Shown one piece after another: positions 1 through 6,798 of a stretch of 7,912 nucleotides of DNA. Under the pieces are notes generated by a model. It was not told the origin of the DNA. It was given only the letters and a program-made list of their open reading frames with translations, and made no database searches. Both the position numbers and the translations under genes were made by a program. The stretch spans positions 1 to 7,912 of the forward strand of contig CAKSSR010000049.1 in the NCBI GenBank assembly GCA_934489735.1, written 5' to 3'. This stretch comes from an uncultured Eubacteriales bacterium (GTDB lineage Bacteria > Bacillota > Clostridia > Oscillospirales > Acutalibacteraceae). Each line of letters opens with the position of its first letter. The first letter of the stretch is position 1.

Positions 1-372
1 TTCTTCCGTTTCTAATTTTTCTTCCCCATTACTTTTAGTTTCTGATTCAGCTTGTGCTTGTTCCTTTTGTCCTGCTGCAGCCTTATTATTGTCTGCTTCT
101 TCCGTTTCTAATTGTTCTTCCTCATTAACTTCAGTTTCTGATTCAGCTTGTGCTTGTTCCTTTTGTCCTGCTGTAGCCTTATTATTGTCTGCTTCTTCCG
201 TTTCTAATTTTTCTTCCCCATTACTTTTAGTTTCTGATTCAGCTTGTGCTTGTTCCTTTTGTCCTGCTGCAGCCTTATTATTGTCTGCTTCTTCCGTTTC
301 TAATTCTTCTTCCTCATTACTTTCAGTTTTTGGTTCAGATGCAGCTTGTGCTTGCTTTTTCCGTCCTGCTGC
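1..372 (-). repeat. 96-bp in-frame tandem repeat array (32 aa units)
   Basis: On the minus strand the array starts with a 34-residue divergent unit (372-271), followed by two 32-residue units (270-175, 174-79) and part of a fourth (78-1) cut by the window edge. The TTCTTCCG landmark recurs at 1, 97, 193 and 289, an exact 96-nt period. Unit consensus begins AAGQKEQAQAESET and ends LETEEADNNKA. Positions 1-113 are identical to 193-305, while the copy between them differs at about six bases, so the pattern is A-B-A. The first unit carries a 6-nt insertion. Confidence 0.95.
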
Positions 373-732
373 AAGCCCATTTCCTTTCATTGCATTCAAA
401 TCTAAATCAGTTTCATCTTCATTATCGTCTTCTTCATCTTCACTAGACTCGCCATCACTTATTTCGCTGCTACTGGATTCAGTACTGGGATCATCAAATT
501 TTTCCATTTCAATGTAAATCTCTTCTGGATTTTGCTTATTATTAATAAAAATCTTATATGCCAGGCATCCAATTCCTAAAACAGCTGCCGATCCCAATGT
601 AGACCAAACCACAGTCTTCTTATTAAATACCTTCTTGCTTTCTGCCGCCTCACCAATTATGTTCAAATTCAATGTCACTAAAGCCGTAGACAATCCTAAT
701 GCTAAAGCCTTTACTAATTTATTCTTTTCCAA
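1..732 (-). CDS. Membrane-anchored acidic repeat protein (partial, C-terminus outside window)
   Basis: I do not recognise the family. The frame is open from a TTG at 732 to the left edge, giving 244 residues with no stop. TTG is chosen because AGGAG (747-743) sits 10 nt upstream, an in-frame TAG lies at 765-763, and the next ATG is only codon 76. Residues 5-30 are a basic then hydrophobic signal-like segment (KLVKALALGLSTALV). Residues 41-63 are a second hydrophobic stretch, a likely membrane anchor. Residues 69-113 are Glu/Asp/Ser-rich (ESSEDEEDDNEDETD). From residue 121 the protein is tandem 32-residue repeats rich in Glu, Gln and Ala, with no cysteine. I infer a surface or envelope protein with an extended acidic tail; its role is unknown. 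It lies 102 nt after rpe and may have its own weak promoter in that gap. Confidence 0.8.
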   Translation of the reverse strand, partial: MEKNKLVKALALGLSTALVTLNLNIIGEAAESKKVFNKKTVVWSTLGSAAVLGIGCLAYKIFINNKQNPEEIYIEMEKFDDPSTESSSSEISDGESSEDEEDDNEDETDLDLNAMKGNGLAAGRKKQAQAASEPKTESNEEEELETEEADNNKAAAGQKEQAQAESETKSNGEEKLETEEADNNKATAGQKEQAQAESETEVNEEEQLETEEADNNKAAAGQKEQAQAESETKSNGEEKLETEE

Positions 733-834
733 AGTTAAAAATCTCCTAACGTAAACTATTTTCTAAATCATTTTATCATATTTTCGAGAAAAATGCTTTA
801 ATTTTCTCTCAATCATATCTATTTTTTTCAAATT
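733..834 (-). other. Gap between rpe and repeat-protein gene, with hairpin and weak promoter-like boxes
   Basis: This gap holds a 7-bp inverted repeat, GAGAAAA (786-792) and TTTTCTC (802-808), with a 9-nt loop. It lacks a T-run on the minus strand, so it is not a standard terminator. A TATGAT box (780-775) matches the -10 consensus at five of six bases. The nearest -35 candidates are TTAAAG at 15 nt or TTGAGA at 26 nt, neither well spaced. The ribosome binding site of the repeat-protein gene (747-743) closes the gap. Read-through from rpe or a weak local promoter are both possible. Confidence 0.4.
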
Positions 835-1503
835 CTATATTCCATTTTTCAAATCTTCAACTGCTTTATTGTAATCGCTTTGTCCAAATACCGAAGTCCC
901 TGCAACAAAAATGCTTGCTCCGGCCTTATATGCCTTACCTATTGTTTCTTTATTTATCCCGCCGTCCACCTCTATCTTTACATTTAGCTTTCTCCTCTCT
1001 ATTTCTTTCTTAAGTAAGCTTATTTTATCCACTTGAGACTCAATAAATTTTTGACCTCCGAATCCAGGATCAACCGTCATTATAAGAATCATAAACGAAT
1101 CCTCTAAATATGGAATTATTTTCTCAACAGGCGTCGTCGGCTTTATAGATATTCCAACCGAAACTTCATGTCTTTTTATACTATCGATGATTTTTCTTAC
1201 ATCTTCGTCAGATTTTAATGCCTCAATGTGAAAAGTTATAATATCTGCACCAGCCGACACAAATTCATCAATATATTTTATTGGATTTTCTATCATTAAG
1301 TGAACATCGAAAGGTAAATCCGTACACTTTCTCAATGCTTTTATCACCTGTGGTCCAAATGAGATATTATTTACAAATGATCCGTCCATAACGTCCAAAT
1401 GAATTGCTTCAACATATTTAGATACTTCTTCAATTTCCTTACCTAGTATCAAAAAATTGCTTGCCAATATAGAAGGTACTATGTTAATTTTCTTATCCAA
1501 CAT
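835..1503 (-). CDS. rpe: Ribulose-phosphate 3-epimerase
   Basis: This cytoplasmic TIM-barrel enzyme interconverts D-ribulose 5-phosphate and D-xylulose 5-phosphate in the pentose phosphate pathway. It has 222 residues, the usual size. Visible motifs: PSILASNF (10-17, Ser11), HLDVMDG (35-41), DVHLMIENP (66-74), VDPGFGGQKF (144-153), VDGGI (179-183) and AGTSVFG (201-207). The metal ligands expected for the family are present as His35, Asp37, His68 and Asp180, with Asp37 and Asp180 also the acid/base pair. An ATG three codons upstream (1512) touches AGGAG (1517-1513) with no spacing; the ATG at 1503 has 9 nt and is preferred. It starts 18 nt after the preceding stop, so it is probably cotranscribed. 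Lying downstream of murE-murF is not the placement I would expect for this gene. Confidence 0.95.
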   Translation of the reverse strand: MLDKKINIVPSILASNFLILGKEIEEVSKYVEAIHLDVMDGSFVNNISFGPQVIKALRKCTDLPFDVHLMIENPIKYIDEFVSAGADIITFHIEALKSDEDVRKIIDSIKRHEVSVGISIKPTTPVEKIIPYLEDSFMILIMTVDPGFGGQKFIESQVDKISLLKKEIERRKLNVKIEVDGGINKETIGKAYKAGASIFVAGTSVFGQSDYNKAVEDLKNGI

Positions 1504-1512
1504 TAAGATCAT

Positions 1513-1517
1513 CTCCT
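1513..1517 (-). promoter_or_regulatory. Ribosome binding site deciding the rpe start
   Basis: AGGAG abuts the ATG at 1512 but lies 9 nt from the in-frame ATG at 1503. The spacing selects 1503 as the start. Confidence 0.8.
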
Positions 1518-1521
1518 ATAA

Positions 1522-2298
1522 TTACATCTGAGCCAAAGTCTCCGCAATAAATGACTTTTTTTTCTTATTGCTCTCTGGTTTTATCTTTTTCCCCTTAATA
1601 TTATTTGCCTCATTCCACATCTTATTTAATTCCTCGCTTATACTATTTCTCAATACTTCGCTATACTCTTCCTTAATTGAGCTCAATATTACAATTGTAA
1701 TCAATCCTCTAACGTCTACATTCCCATTATCATACATGTCACTTAAGACATTTCCTAACTTTTTTAATCTTGTCTTATCCGGTTTATCTGATAAAAACTT
1801 ATTTATAACTGGAGCCACATTTTCTCTCGTAAAGGTAACCGATCTAAACTCTTCATAATTTGCTCTTTCTTCTTGTAGCTTTTCTTTCAATTCAGGGAAA
1901 ATATTTATCAATCGATTGATGAAAAACAATACATCTACGTTATCATCTTTATCTCTTTTTCTAATTTCTCTTACCTTAGGCTTCTTTACTTCTTCCGGGG
2001 ATACAGAATGACAAAAATCTTCTGCAATTTGTTCTGCTTCCTTAAGAGTGTCTGAGTCTTTATCAAACAGCCATTTCGATATTGATAAACTTTTCTCATC
2101 TCTGATTCCATTTATCACTTTATACATTTTGAGTTCATATATCTTACCATCAAAATTGATACTATAGATCACATTATCGCTACTAAATTCTACTTTTTTA
2201 TATTGCTCTGTTATTACTTTATTAAATCCTTTCTTCGATAAACATTCATTTACTTTATTTATTATTAAATCAAATGCTTCTGTAGAAATCTCGCTCAT
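1522..2298 (-). CDS. Uncharacterised two-domain cytoplasmic protein
   Basis: I do not firmly recognise this 258-residue protein. It has no signal peptide or membrane segment. Residues 1-98 look like a small alpha/beta domain: helix 5-22, then strands around 34-62 (VIYSINFDGKIYELKMYK), then helix 82-98. A basic linker (105-117) leads to an all-helical part (121-236) containing FPELKEKLQEE and the segment MYDNGNVDVRGLITIVIL. The tail (236-249) is lysine-rich. The helical half loosely recalls small DUF7674-like helical proteins, an impression only. The start is ATG with AAGGAG 9 nt upstream; that site lies inside the last codons of murF, and only 3 nt separate the murF stop from this start, so translational coupling is likely. 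The operon position suggests a cell-envelope or housekeeping link, but function is unknown. Confidence 0.8.
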   Translation of the reverse strand: MSEISTEAFDLIINKVNECLSKKGFNKVITEQYKKVEFSSDNVIYSINFDGKIYELKMYKVINGIRDEKSLSISKWLFDKDSDTLKEAEQIAEDFCHSVSPEEVKKPKVREIRKRDKDDNVDVLFFINRLINIFPELKEKLQEERANYEEFRSVTFTRENVAPVINKFLSDKPDKTRLKKLGNVLSDMYDNGNVDVRGLITIVILSSIKEEYSEVLRNSISEELNKMWNEANNIKGKKIKPESNKKKKSFIAETLAQM

Positions 2299-2301
2299 TT
2301 T

Positions 2302-3684
2302 TTAATTCTCCTTATTGATTAAATAGTTTACTACATCTTCCATATGCATTCCTCTTGATCCTTTTACTAATAAAAAGTCATTTGGCCTTAATACAGATTT
2401 TAATTTTTCATTCAATTCCTCATGATTGTCGAAATGATACTTTTCTTTATCAAATCCATCACAAGTATATTTTGATTCTTCTCCACATGTTATTAATACA
2501 TCTATATCCTTATCATTCATATATTGACCTATTTCCAAATGCAAGTCTCTAGATTGCTCTCCCAATTCTAACATATCTGCTGAAACTACTATTTTCCTGT
2601 TGTCTCCTGCTATTTCGCAAAGCACATCTATTGACGACTTCATTGAATCTGGATTCGAGTTATAAGTGTCATCTATAATATTTATACCATCTCTCACATA
2701 AATGTTCTGTCTCATTGGCGGATTCTTATATGATAAAATACCTGCTTTGATATTGTCAACAGAAAGACCAAATTTGCAACCAATTGCTATTGCTGCTAAT
2801 GCATTATATATATTATACCTCCCGATTGATAAAATTTCTATAGTCTGAGGCATATCATAGATATCGATATCAAATGTCGTCATACCATTTTCATACTTTA
2901 TATTTCTAGCTTTATAGTCACAATCCGAGTCAATTCCAAAAGATACTATATCGCAGTTTAATTCTTTTGATTTTTCTCTTAAAGATTCATTATCAAAGTT
3001 AGCGAACAAAGTATTATTCTTATTAAATCCATTAGTAATTTTCAATTTTTCTGATAGAATATTATCTTTTGTCAGAAGGTTCTCTATATGAGTCACGCCC
3101 ACGTTAGTTATTACTGCATGATCGATCTTCGCTATTTCAGACAGTCTATCCATCTCGTGAAATTTGCTTATTCCCATCTCTATTACAGCTATATCATCCG
3201 TATCATCTAGATTCAGAATTGTTGCCGGCACTCCTAGCTGACCATTCAGATTTCCAGATGTTTTTAAGACTTTGAATCCTTTTGATAACACATCAGATAT
3301 CATTTCTTTAGTACTCGTTTTCCCTACGCTGCCCGTTATACCAATTATCGGTATGTAGAAGTAGTTTCTATAATGAGTTGCTATATCTTGGTACGCTTTT
3401 AATGTATCTTCCACTTCGATGCAAATTATTTCTTTATCATTATGATTTTTTCTATAATCATATCCATTACTTTTCTCCTTTAGGAAGGCTTTTGCTCCAT
3501 TTTCTATGGCATCGTCTATAAAATCGTGGCCGTCGAATCTTTCTCCCTTAATCGGAATAAACAAACCTGATTCTTTTACTTCTTTACTATTAGTACTTAT
3601 GTTACTTATTCTTTCGCTTTTGCTTCCAGAAATCAATGTACCTTTAGTAGCCATCAATATTTGTTCAACATACAGCTGTTCCAT
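2302..3684 (-). CDS. murF: UDP-N-acetylmuramoyl-tripeptide--D-alanyl-D-alanine ligase
   Basis: MurF adds D-Ala-D-Ala to the UDP-MurNAc-tripeptide, using ATP, in the last cytoplasmic step of the nucleotide precursor. The protein has 460 residues, normal for the family. In order: the N-terminal UDP-substrate domain (SGLFIPIKGERFDGHDF, about 39-55), the ATP P-loop GITGSVGKTSTK (115-126), NLNGQLGVPATIL (145-157), EMGIS (169-173), ITNVGVTHIE (192-201), the central-domain end GRYNIYNALAA (288-298), and the C-terminal domain with DDTYNSNPDSM (338-348) and VKGSRGMHMEDVV (440-452). The open frame begins at a TTG (3690), but AGAGG (3698-3694) is only 3 nt from it and 9 nt from the ATG at 3684, so the ATG is chosen. 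It begins 6 nt after the murE stop, giving a classic murE-murF pair. Confidence 0.97.
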   Translation of the reverse strand: MEQLYVEQILMATKGTLISGSKSERISNISTNSKEVKESGLFIPIKGERFDGHDFIDDAIENGAKAFLKEKSNGYDYRKNHNDKEIICIEVEDTLKAYQDIATHYRNYFYIPIIGITGSVGKTSTKEMISDVLSKGFKVLKTSGNLNGQLGVPATILNLDDTDDIAVIEMGISKFHEMDRLSEIAKIDHAVITNVGVTHIENLLTKDNILSEKLKITNGFNKNNTLFANFDNESLREKSKELNCDIVSFGIDSDCDYKARNIKYENGMTTFDIDIYDMPQTIEILSIGRYNIYNALAAIAIGCKFGLSVDNIKAGILSYKNPPMRQNIYVRDGINIIDDTYNSNPDSMKSSIDVLCEIAGDNRKIVVSADMLELGEQSRDLHLEIGQYMNDKDIDVLITCGEESKYTCDGFDKEKYHFDNHEELNEKLKSVLRPNDFLLVKGSRGMHMEDVVNYLINKEN

Positions 3685-3690
3685 AAACAA

Positions 3691-5154
3691 TTACCTCTTT
3701 TCAAATATACTTTCTATTACTTCTCTCTCATCCAAATGATACTTTTTCCCTTTTATTTCTTGATAGTCTTCATGCCCTTTTCCTGCCAAAACTATTATAT
3801 CACCTTCTTGCGCATGGTCAATACAATATTTAATTGCTTCTTTTCTATCTGGGATTATTACACTCTTCCCATTTGATTTATTTATTCCTATCATTATATC
3901 ATTTATTATGTCCATAACGTCTTCATATCTAGAATTATCTGCAGTTATTACTGATAGATCTGATAACCTCCCCGATACTTCTCCCATTTCATATCTTCGA
4001 ATTTTTGGTCTGTTACCACCTGCTCCAAAAAGAGTTATTAATCTCTTCGGCTTATACTCTCTCAATGTCGTCAATAAGCTTTCCATACTCAAGGCATTAT
4101 GTGCATAGTCTATCAAAAGAGTGTAGTTCCCGTCAACTTTTACTGACTCTAGTCTACCTTTTACTTTAACTTTGTCAAGTCCTGCTGCTATACTCTCATC
4201 AGATGCTCCAAATTCCTTGCATGCTGCTAGTGCTGCCATAGCATTGTACACATTGAATCTTCCTGGAATATCAACATTTAGATTCTCTTTCTTTCCATTA
4301 TTATATTCCAAATCAAAGCTTATTCCAATATATCCGGGTCTTGATACATTCAACGTGTTCGAAGCTATAAAATCTGCCTTCTCATCAAAGCCATATGTTA
4401 TTACTTCGCAAGTGTGGCCTTTCAATATTCCTTCTACGTTCTTATCATCTATATTGACTATGCCTTTTTTGCATCTCTTAAATAACATACTTTTACATTC
4501 TAGATACTCTTCCATTGATGCATGCTCGTCTCCGCCTATATGATCCTCAGAAAAGTTAGTAAATATCCCTTCATCAAATACTATTCCATCAACTCTATGG
4601 CATTTTAATCCTATTGAAGACACTTCCATAACTGCCACGTCACAGCCGTTTTCTTTCATCTTTCTTAAATACTTCTGAATTTCATATGACTCCGGCGTGG
4701 TATTGTTAGATTTTATCAATTCATTTCCAAACATTATCCCTATAGTTCCTATTACTCCTACTTTATGCCCTTCATTTTCTAGTATAGACTTGATCATGCA
4801 AGACACTGTCGTTTTCCCTTTAGTCCCTGTTATTCCTATCATGTACAATTCCTTAGATGGTTGATTAAAAAACTCATTAGAAACTAATGCTAATGACTCC
4901 CTCGTATCTTTTACTAATAAGACTGTGGCTCCATCTAATTCAAGTCTTTCTTCTGATATGATAACCTTTGCTCCTTTGTTAACTGCGTCCATAGCAAATT
5001 TGTGTCCGTCAAACGAGGTTCCCCTTAGGCAAACAAAGACGCATCCTTCTATAACCTTTCTCGAATCATATACGATGTCTGTTAATCCTTCCATCTCTTT
5101 ATTGCCAATTATCTCTATTGGATTTAATAAATCTATAATTTCTATCAATTTCAT
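3691..5154 (-). CDS. murE: UDP-N-acetylmuramoyl-L-alanyl-D-glutamate ligase, probably meso-diaminopimelate-adding
   Basis: MurE attaches the third amino acid to UDP-MurNAc-L-Ala-D-Glu with ATP. Its 487 residues are the expected length. Motifs: DSRKV (30-34) and CLRGTSFDGHKF (42-53) in the UDP-substrate domain, P-loop GITGTKGKTT (107-116), NTTPES (151-156), EVSSIGL (177-183), FTNFSEDHIGGDEH (198-211), Lys221 as the likely carbamylated lysine, GRFNVYNAMAA (298-308), IDYAHN (348-353), FGAGGNRPKIRR (376-387) and AGKGHEDYQEI (457-467). The third-residue pocket reads DNSR (406-409) where meso-DAP enzymes usually have DNPR; the Asp, Asn and Arg are kept, as is Glu462, so meso-DAP is the likely substrate, inferred only. 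ATG has AGAGG 8 nt upstream. It starts 12 nt after the second trkA. Confidence 0.96.
   Translation of the reverse strand: MKLIEIIDLLNPIEIIGNKEMEGLTDIVYDSRKVIEGCVFVCLRGTSFDGHKFAMDAVNKGAKVIISEERLELDGATVLLVKDTRESLALVSNEFFNQPSKELYMIGITGTKGKTTVSCMIKSILENEGHKVGVIGTIGIMFGNELIKSNNTTPESYEIQKYLRKMKENGCDVAVMEVSSIGLKCHRVDGIVFDEGIFTNFSEDHIGGDEHASMEEYLECKSMLFKRCKKGIVNIDDKNVEGILKGHTCEVITYGFDEKADFIASNTLNVSRPGYIGISFDLEYNNGKKENLNVDIPGRFNVYNAMAALAACKEFGASDESIAAGLDKVKVKGRLESVKVDGNYTLLIDYAHNALSMESLLTTLREYKPKRLITLFGAGGNRPKIRRYEMGEVSGRLSDLSVITADNSRYEDVMDIINDIMIGINKSNGKSVIIPDRKEAIKYCIDHAQEGDIIVLAGKGHEDYQEIKGKKYHLDEREVIESIFEKR
3694..3698 (-). promoter_or_regulatory. Ribosome binding site deciding the murF start
   Basis: AGAGG lies inside the last codons of murE. 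It is 3 nt from the TTG at 3690 and 9 nt from the ATG at 3684, which supports the ATG. The overlap with murE suggests translational coupling. Confidence 0.75.
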
Positions 5155-5166
5155 AAATTAAGCCTC

Positions 5167-5823
5167 TCATCTTGTAAATATTTCTCTGATTTCTTTCTGA
5201 CTGCTGCACTCGCAGATAGCTACCACTTCGTCATTGTCCATTATTATGTCATTTCCTTTAGGAATAATAAGTTGTTCGTCCCTTACTATTGAAATTATTA
5301 ACGATGACTTTGGTAAACTTATGTCTTTTATTAAAAATCCATTTATGTTCGCATTCTTTGGTACCTTTATCGCACATATTGCCGCCCTTCCTTTATTGAG
5401 CGTCGCTATTAAACTTAGTTCGTCTCTGTCTATCTCTTGCTCTATCATTCTCGTGATAATATCAGTGCTGCTCACCGCATTCTCAATTCCAAGTCTCGTT
5501 AAAACCTCTAAGTTCCTGGGATTGTTCGCCCTTGCTATAACCTTCTTTATCTTGAACTTTTCTTTCGCTAGTTGAGCCGCTACTAAGTTGTCTTGGTCTT
5601 GCCCTGTGACGGCTACAAGACATTCTGCTTTATTTATCCCGGCCGCAATCAATACGTCTATTTCTGTCCCGTCTGCACATATTACATTGGCCCCTAGTTC
5701 ATCCGCAATTATCATTGAATTGGTTTTGTTTTTCTCTATTACTACTACTTCATGCCCATAATCCATTAGGCTCCTCGTTAAATAATATCCTAACTTTCCT
5801 CCACCAACTATAACAATTTTCAA
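5167..5823 (-). CDS. trkA: TrkA/KtrA-type potassium uptake regulatory subunit (second of pair)
   Basis: This is a cytoplasmic RCK protein that gates a K+ uptake channel (TrkH/KtrB type) in response to bound nucleotide. It has 218 residues. The RCK_N Rossmann domain shows IVGGGKLG (5-12), acidic Glu30 at the end of the second strand, ADGTEIDVLIAAGI (50-63) and NLVAAQLAK (79-87). The RCK_C domain (about 135-205) shows INGFLIKDISLP (160-171) and IIPKGNDIIMDNDEVVAI (186-203). RCK_C domains of some KtrA proteins bind cyclic di-AMP; that is family knowledge and not visible here. The start is TTG, with AGAAGG (5836-5831) 7 nt upstream, an in-frame TAA further up and no ATG between. It follows the first trkA by 28 nt. 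KtrA and TrkA cannot be told apart without the pore gene, which is absent. Confidence 0.92.
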   Translation of the reverse strand: MKIVIVGGGKLGYYLTRSLMDYGHEVVVIEKNKTNSMIIADELGANVICADGTEIDVLIAAGINKAECLVAVTGQDQDNLVAAQLAKEKFKIKKVIARANNPRNLEVLTRLGIENAVSSTDIITRMIEQEIDRDELSLIATLNKGRAAICAIKVPKNANINGFLIKDISLPKSSLIISIVRDEQLIIPKGNDIIMDNDEVVAICECSSQKEIREIFTR

Positions 5824-5851
5824 AATATCGCCTTCTTTTGCTTAAGTTTTT

Positions 5852-6469
5852 TCATATTAATTTAGTATAGATTAACTTATCTCCTTGATTTATCACATTT
5901 TTTTCTCCATCATTATATAAATATACCTTCCCATTCTTAATAATTCCTAAAATTGCTTCGTCAGTATGTACCGGAACGTTCTCTATGCTTCTCCCTATAA
6001 AGTGGGAGTCGGCTTCCCTCACGTTGAATGATAATACCGATTCCTCGACGCAAATATGTTTCTCTTTTTCATTAGATATTAAAGCCGATACCATCGCTTC
6101 ACAAGCATATTTCGTCTGACATATCGTCTTTAAGCCAAATTCATTAAAGATTCTATCCCTCGTTGGATCTGTTATCCTTGTCACTACATTGCTCACATTA
6201 AAAAATTCATTTACTATCTGTGCAACAACTATGTTCAAATTATCATCTGACGTAACCACAGCAACTGCATCACATCCTTCAATGCCTGCACTCTTAAGTG
6301 ACATTATATCCATTGGCATCCCTACTACTGTCAATCCGTCAAAGTCCTCTGGTAACATCGTAAACGAATCCTCAGATACGTCTAATACTGAAACAAAATG
6401 CCCTAGATGACATAAAACGCCCGCTAATCTGCTCCCAAGCTTTCCACATCCTATTACTAACACGTTCAT
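5852..6469 (-). CDS. trkA: TrkA/RCK-family potassium uptake regulatory subunit (first of pair)
   Basis: This is a second, divergent RCK protein of 205 residues. It has a Rossmann glycine motif VIGCGKLGSRL (5-15), Asp30 at the end of strand two, LKSAGIEGCDAVAVVT (58-73), NIVVAQIV (79-86), RITDP (98-102), and a C-terminal RCK_C domain (about 143-202) with FIGRSIENVPVHTDEAILG (157-175) and INQGDKLIYT (193-202). The GD-x-T stretch of typical RCK_N domains is replaced by VVGMPMD (48-54), so nucleotide contacts may differ. The frame extends to an ATG at 6502, but that ATG lies in the TATAAT box of the promoter, so the ATG at 6467-6469 is used. A weak GGTG lies 5 nt upstream. As the first gene of the operon it probably works with its neighbour as a heteromeric ring or as a paralogue with separate input. 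Confidence 0.9.
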   Translation of the reverse strand: MNVLVIGCGKLGSRLAGVLCHLGHFVSVLDVSEDSFTMLPEDFDGLTVVGMPMDIMSLKSAGIEGCDAVAVVTSDDNLNIVVAQIVNEFFNVSNVVTRITDPTRDRIFNEFGLKTICQTKYACEAMVSALISNEKEKHICVEESVLSFNVREADSHFIGRSIENVPVHTDEAILGIIKNGKVYLYNDGEKNVINQGDKLIYTKLI

Positions 6470-6500
6470 CTTTTCACCACTTCTCTGTTTGAATAATACC

Positions 6501-6529
6501 ATTATAACAAATGTCTATCGTAAAAGGAA
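6501..6529 (-). promoter_or_regulatory. Extended -10 promoter of the trkA-trkA-murE-murF operon
   Basis: On the minus strand TGTTATAAT (6509-6501) is a perfect TATAAT box with the extended TGn element. The -35 position 17 nt upstream reads TTCCTT, a poor match, as is common for extended -10 promoters. Transcription would start near 6494, about 25 nt before the chosen ATG at 6469. Confidence 0.7.
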
Positions 6530-6752
6530 GTTGGATTTTGAAACAAATTACTAAGCTTATGATAGACTGAATTTAAAAAATTCAAATATATCTTTAAACG
6601 CTCTTAACTTTTCTCTGCCATTGTCTGATCAATCATTACAGATCGTAATAATATGGTACTTATTCAATGTCTTTAAGTAGATTTTTATCACTTTTTTTCA
6701 ACCCATTCCCTATTACTTCATAATTCCCAGATGATTTATTCAAAAGTCTTTC
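6530..6752 (-). other. AT-rich intergenic stretch without a supported gene
   Basis: No reading frame here is supported by a ribosome binding site, length or similarity. A 7-bp inverted repeat, TGAATTT and AAATTCA with a 3-nt loop, lies at 6568-6584 and has no T-run on either strand. A shorter ATTAC/GTAAT repeat lies around 6636-6650. The stretch separates the terminator of the upstream RNA from the operon promoter. Confidence 0.5.
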
Positions 6753-6798
6753 AAAAAAAAATTAAGGTATACTTAAACATAATGTCTAAGTACACCCT
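6753..6798 (-). terminator. Strong intrinsic terminator of the putative RNA
   Basis: On the minus strand the arms at 6798-6783 and 6779-6764 pair over 16 positions, three of them G-U, around the 3-nt loop TTA. Two A then nine T (6761-6753) follow. It lies between the consensus promoter and the trkA operon promoter, so it would shield the operon from the upstream start. Confidence 0.75.

Noticed and set aside
1..372. CRISPR-like array
   Set aside because: Units are 96 bp and contiguous, have no unique spacers and keep a reading frame.
89..517. Plus-strand Ser-rich repetitive frame opposite the repeat protein
   Set aside because: It is an antisense shadow of the 96-bp repeats. The minus frame has a ribosome binding site, a signal-like N-terminus and sensible codons.
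786..808. Intrinsic terminator after rpe
   Set aside because: The 7-bp hairpin is AT-rich and is not followed by a T-run on the minus strand.
4172..4543. Plus-strand frame of 123 codons inside murE
   Set aside because: It is a shadow of murE, which is fully supported by motifs along its whole length.
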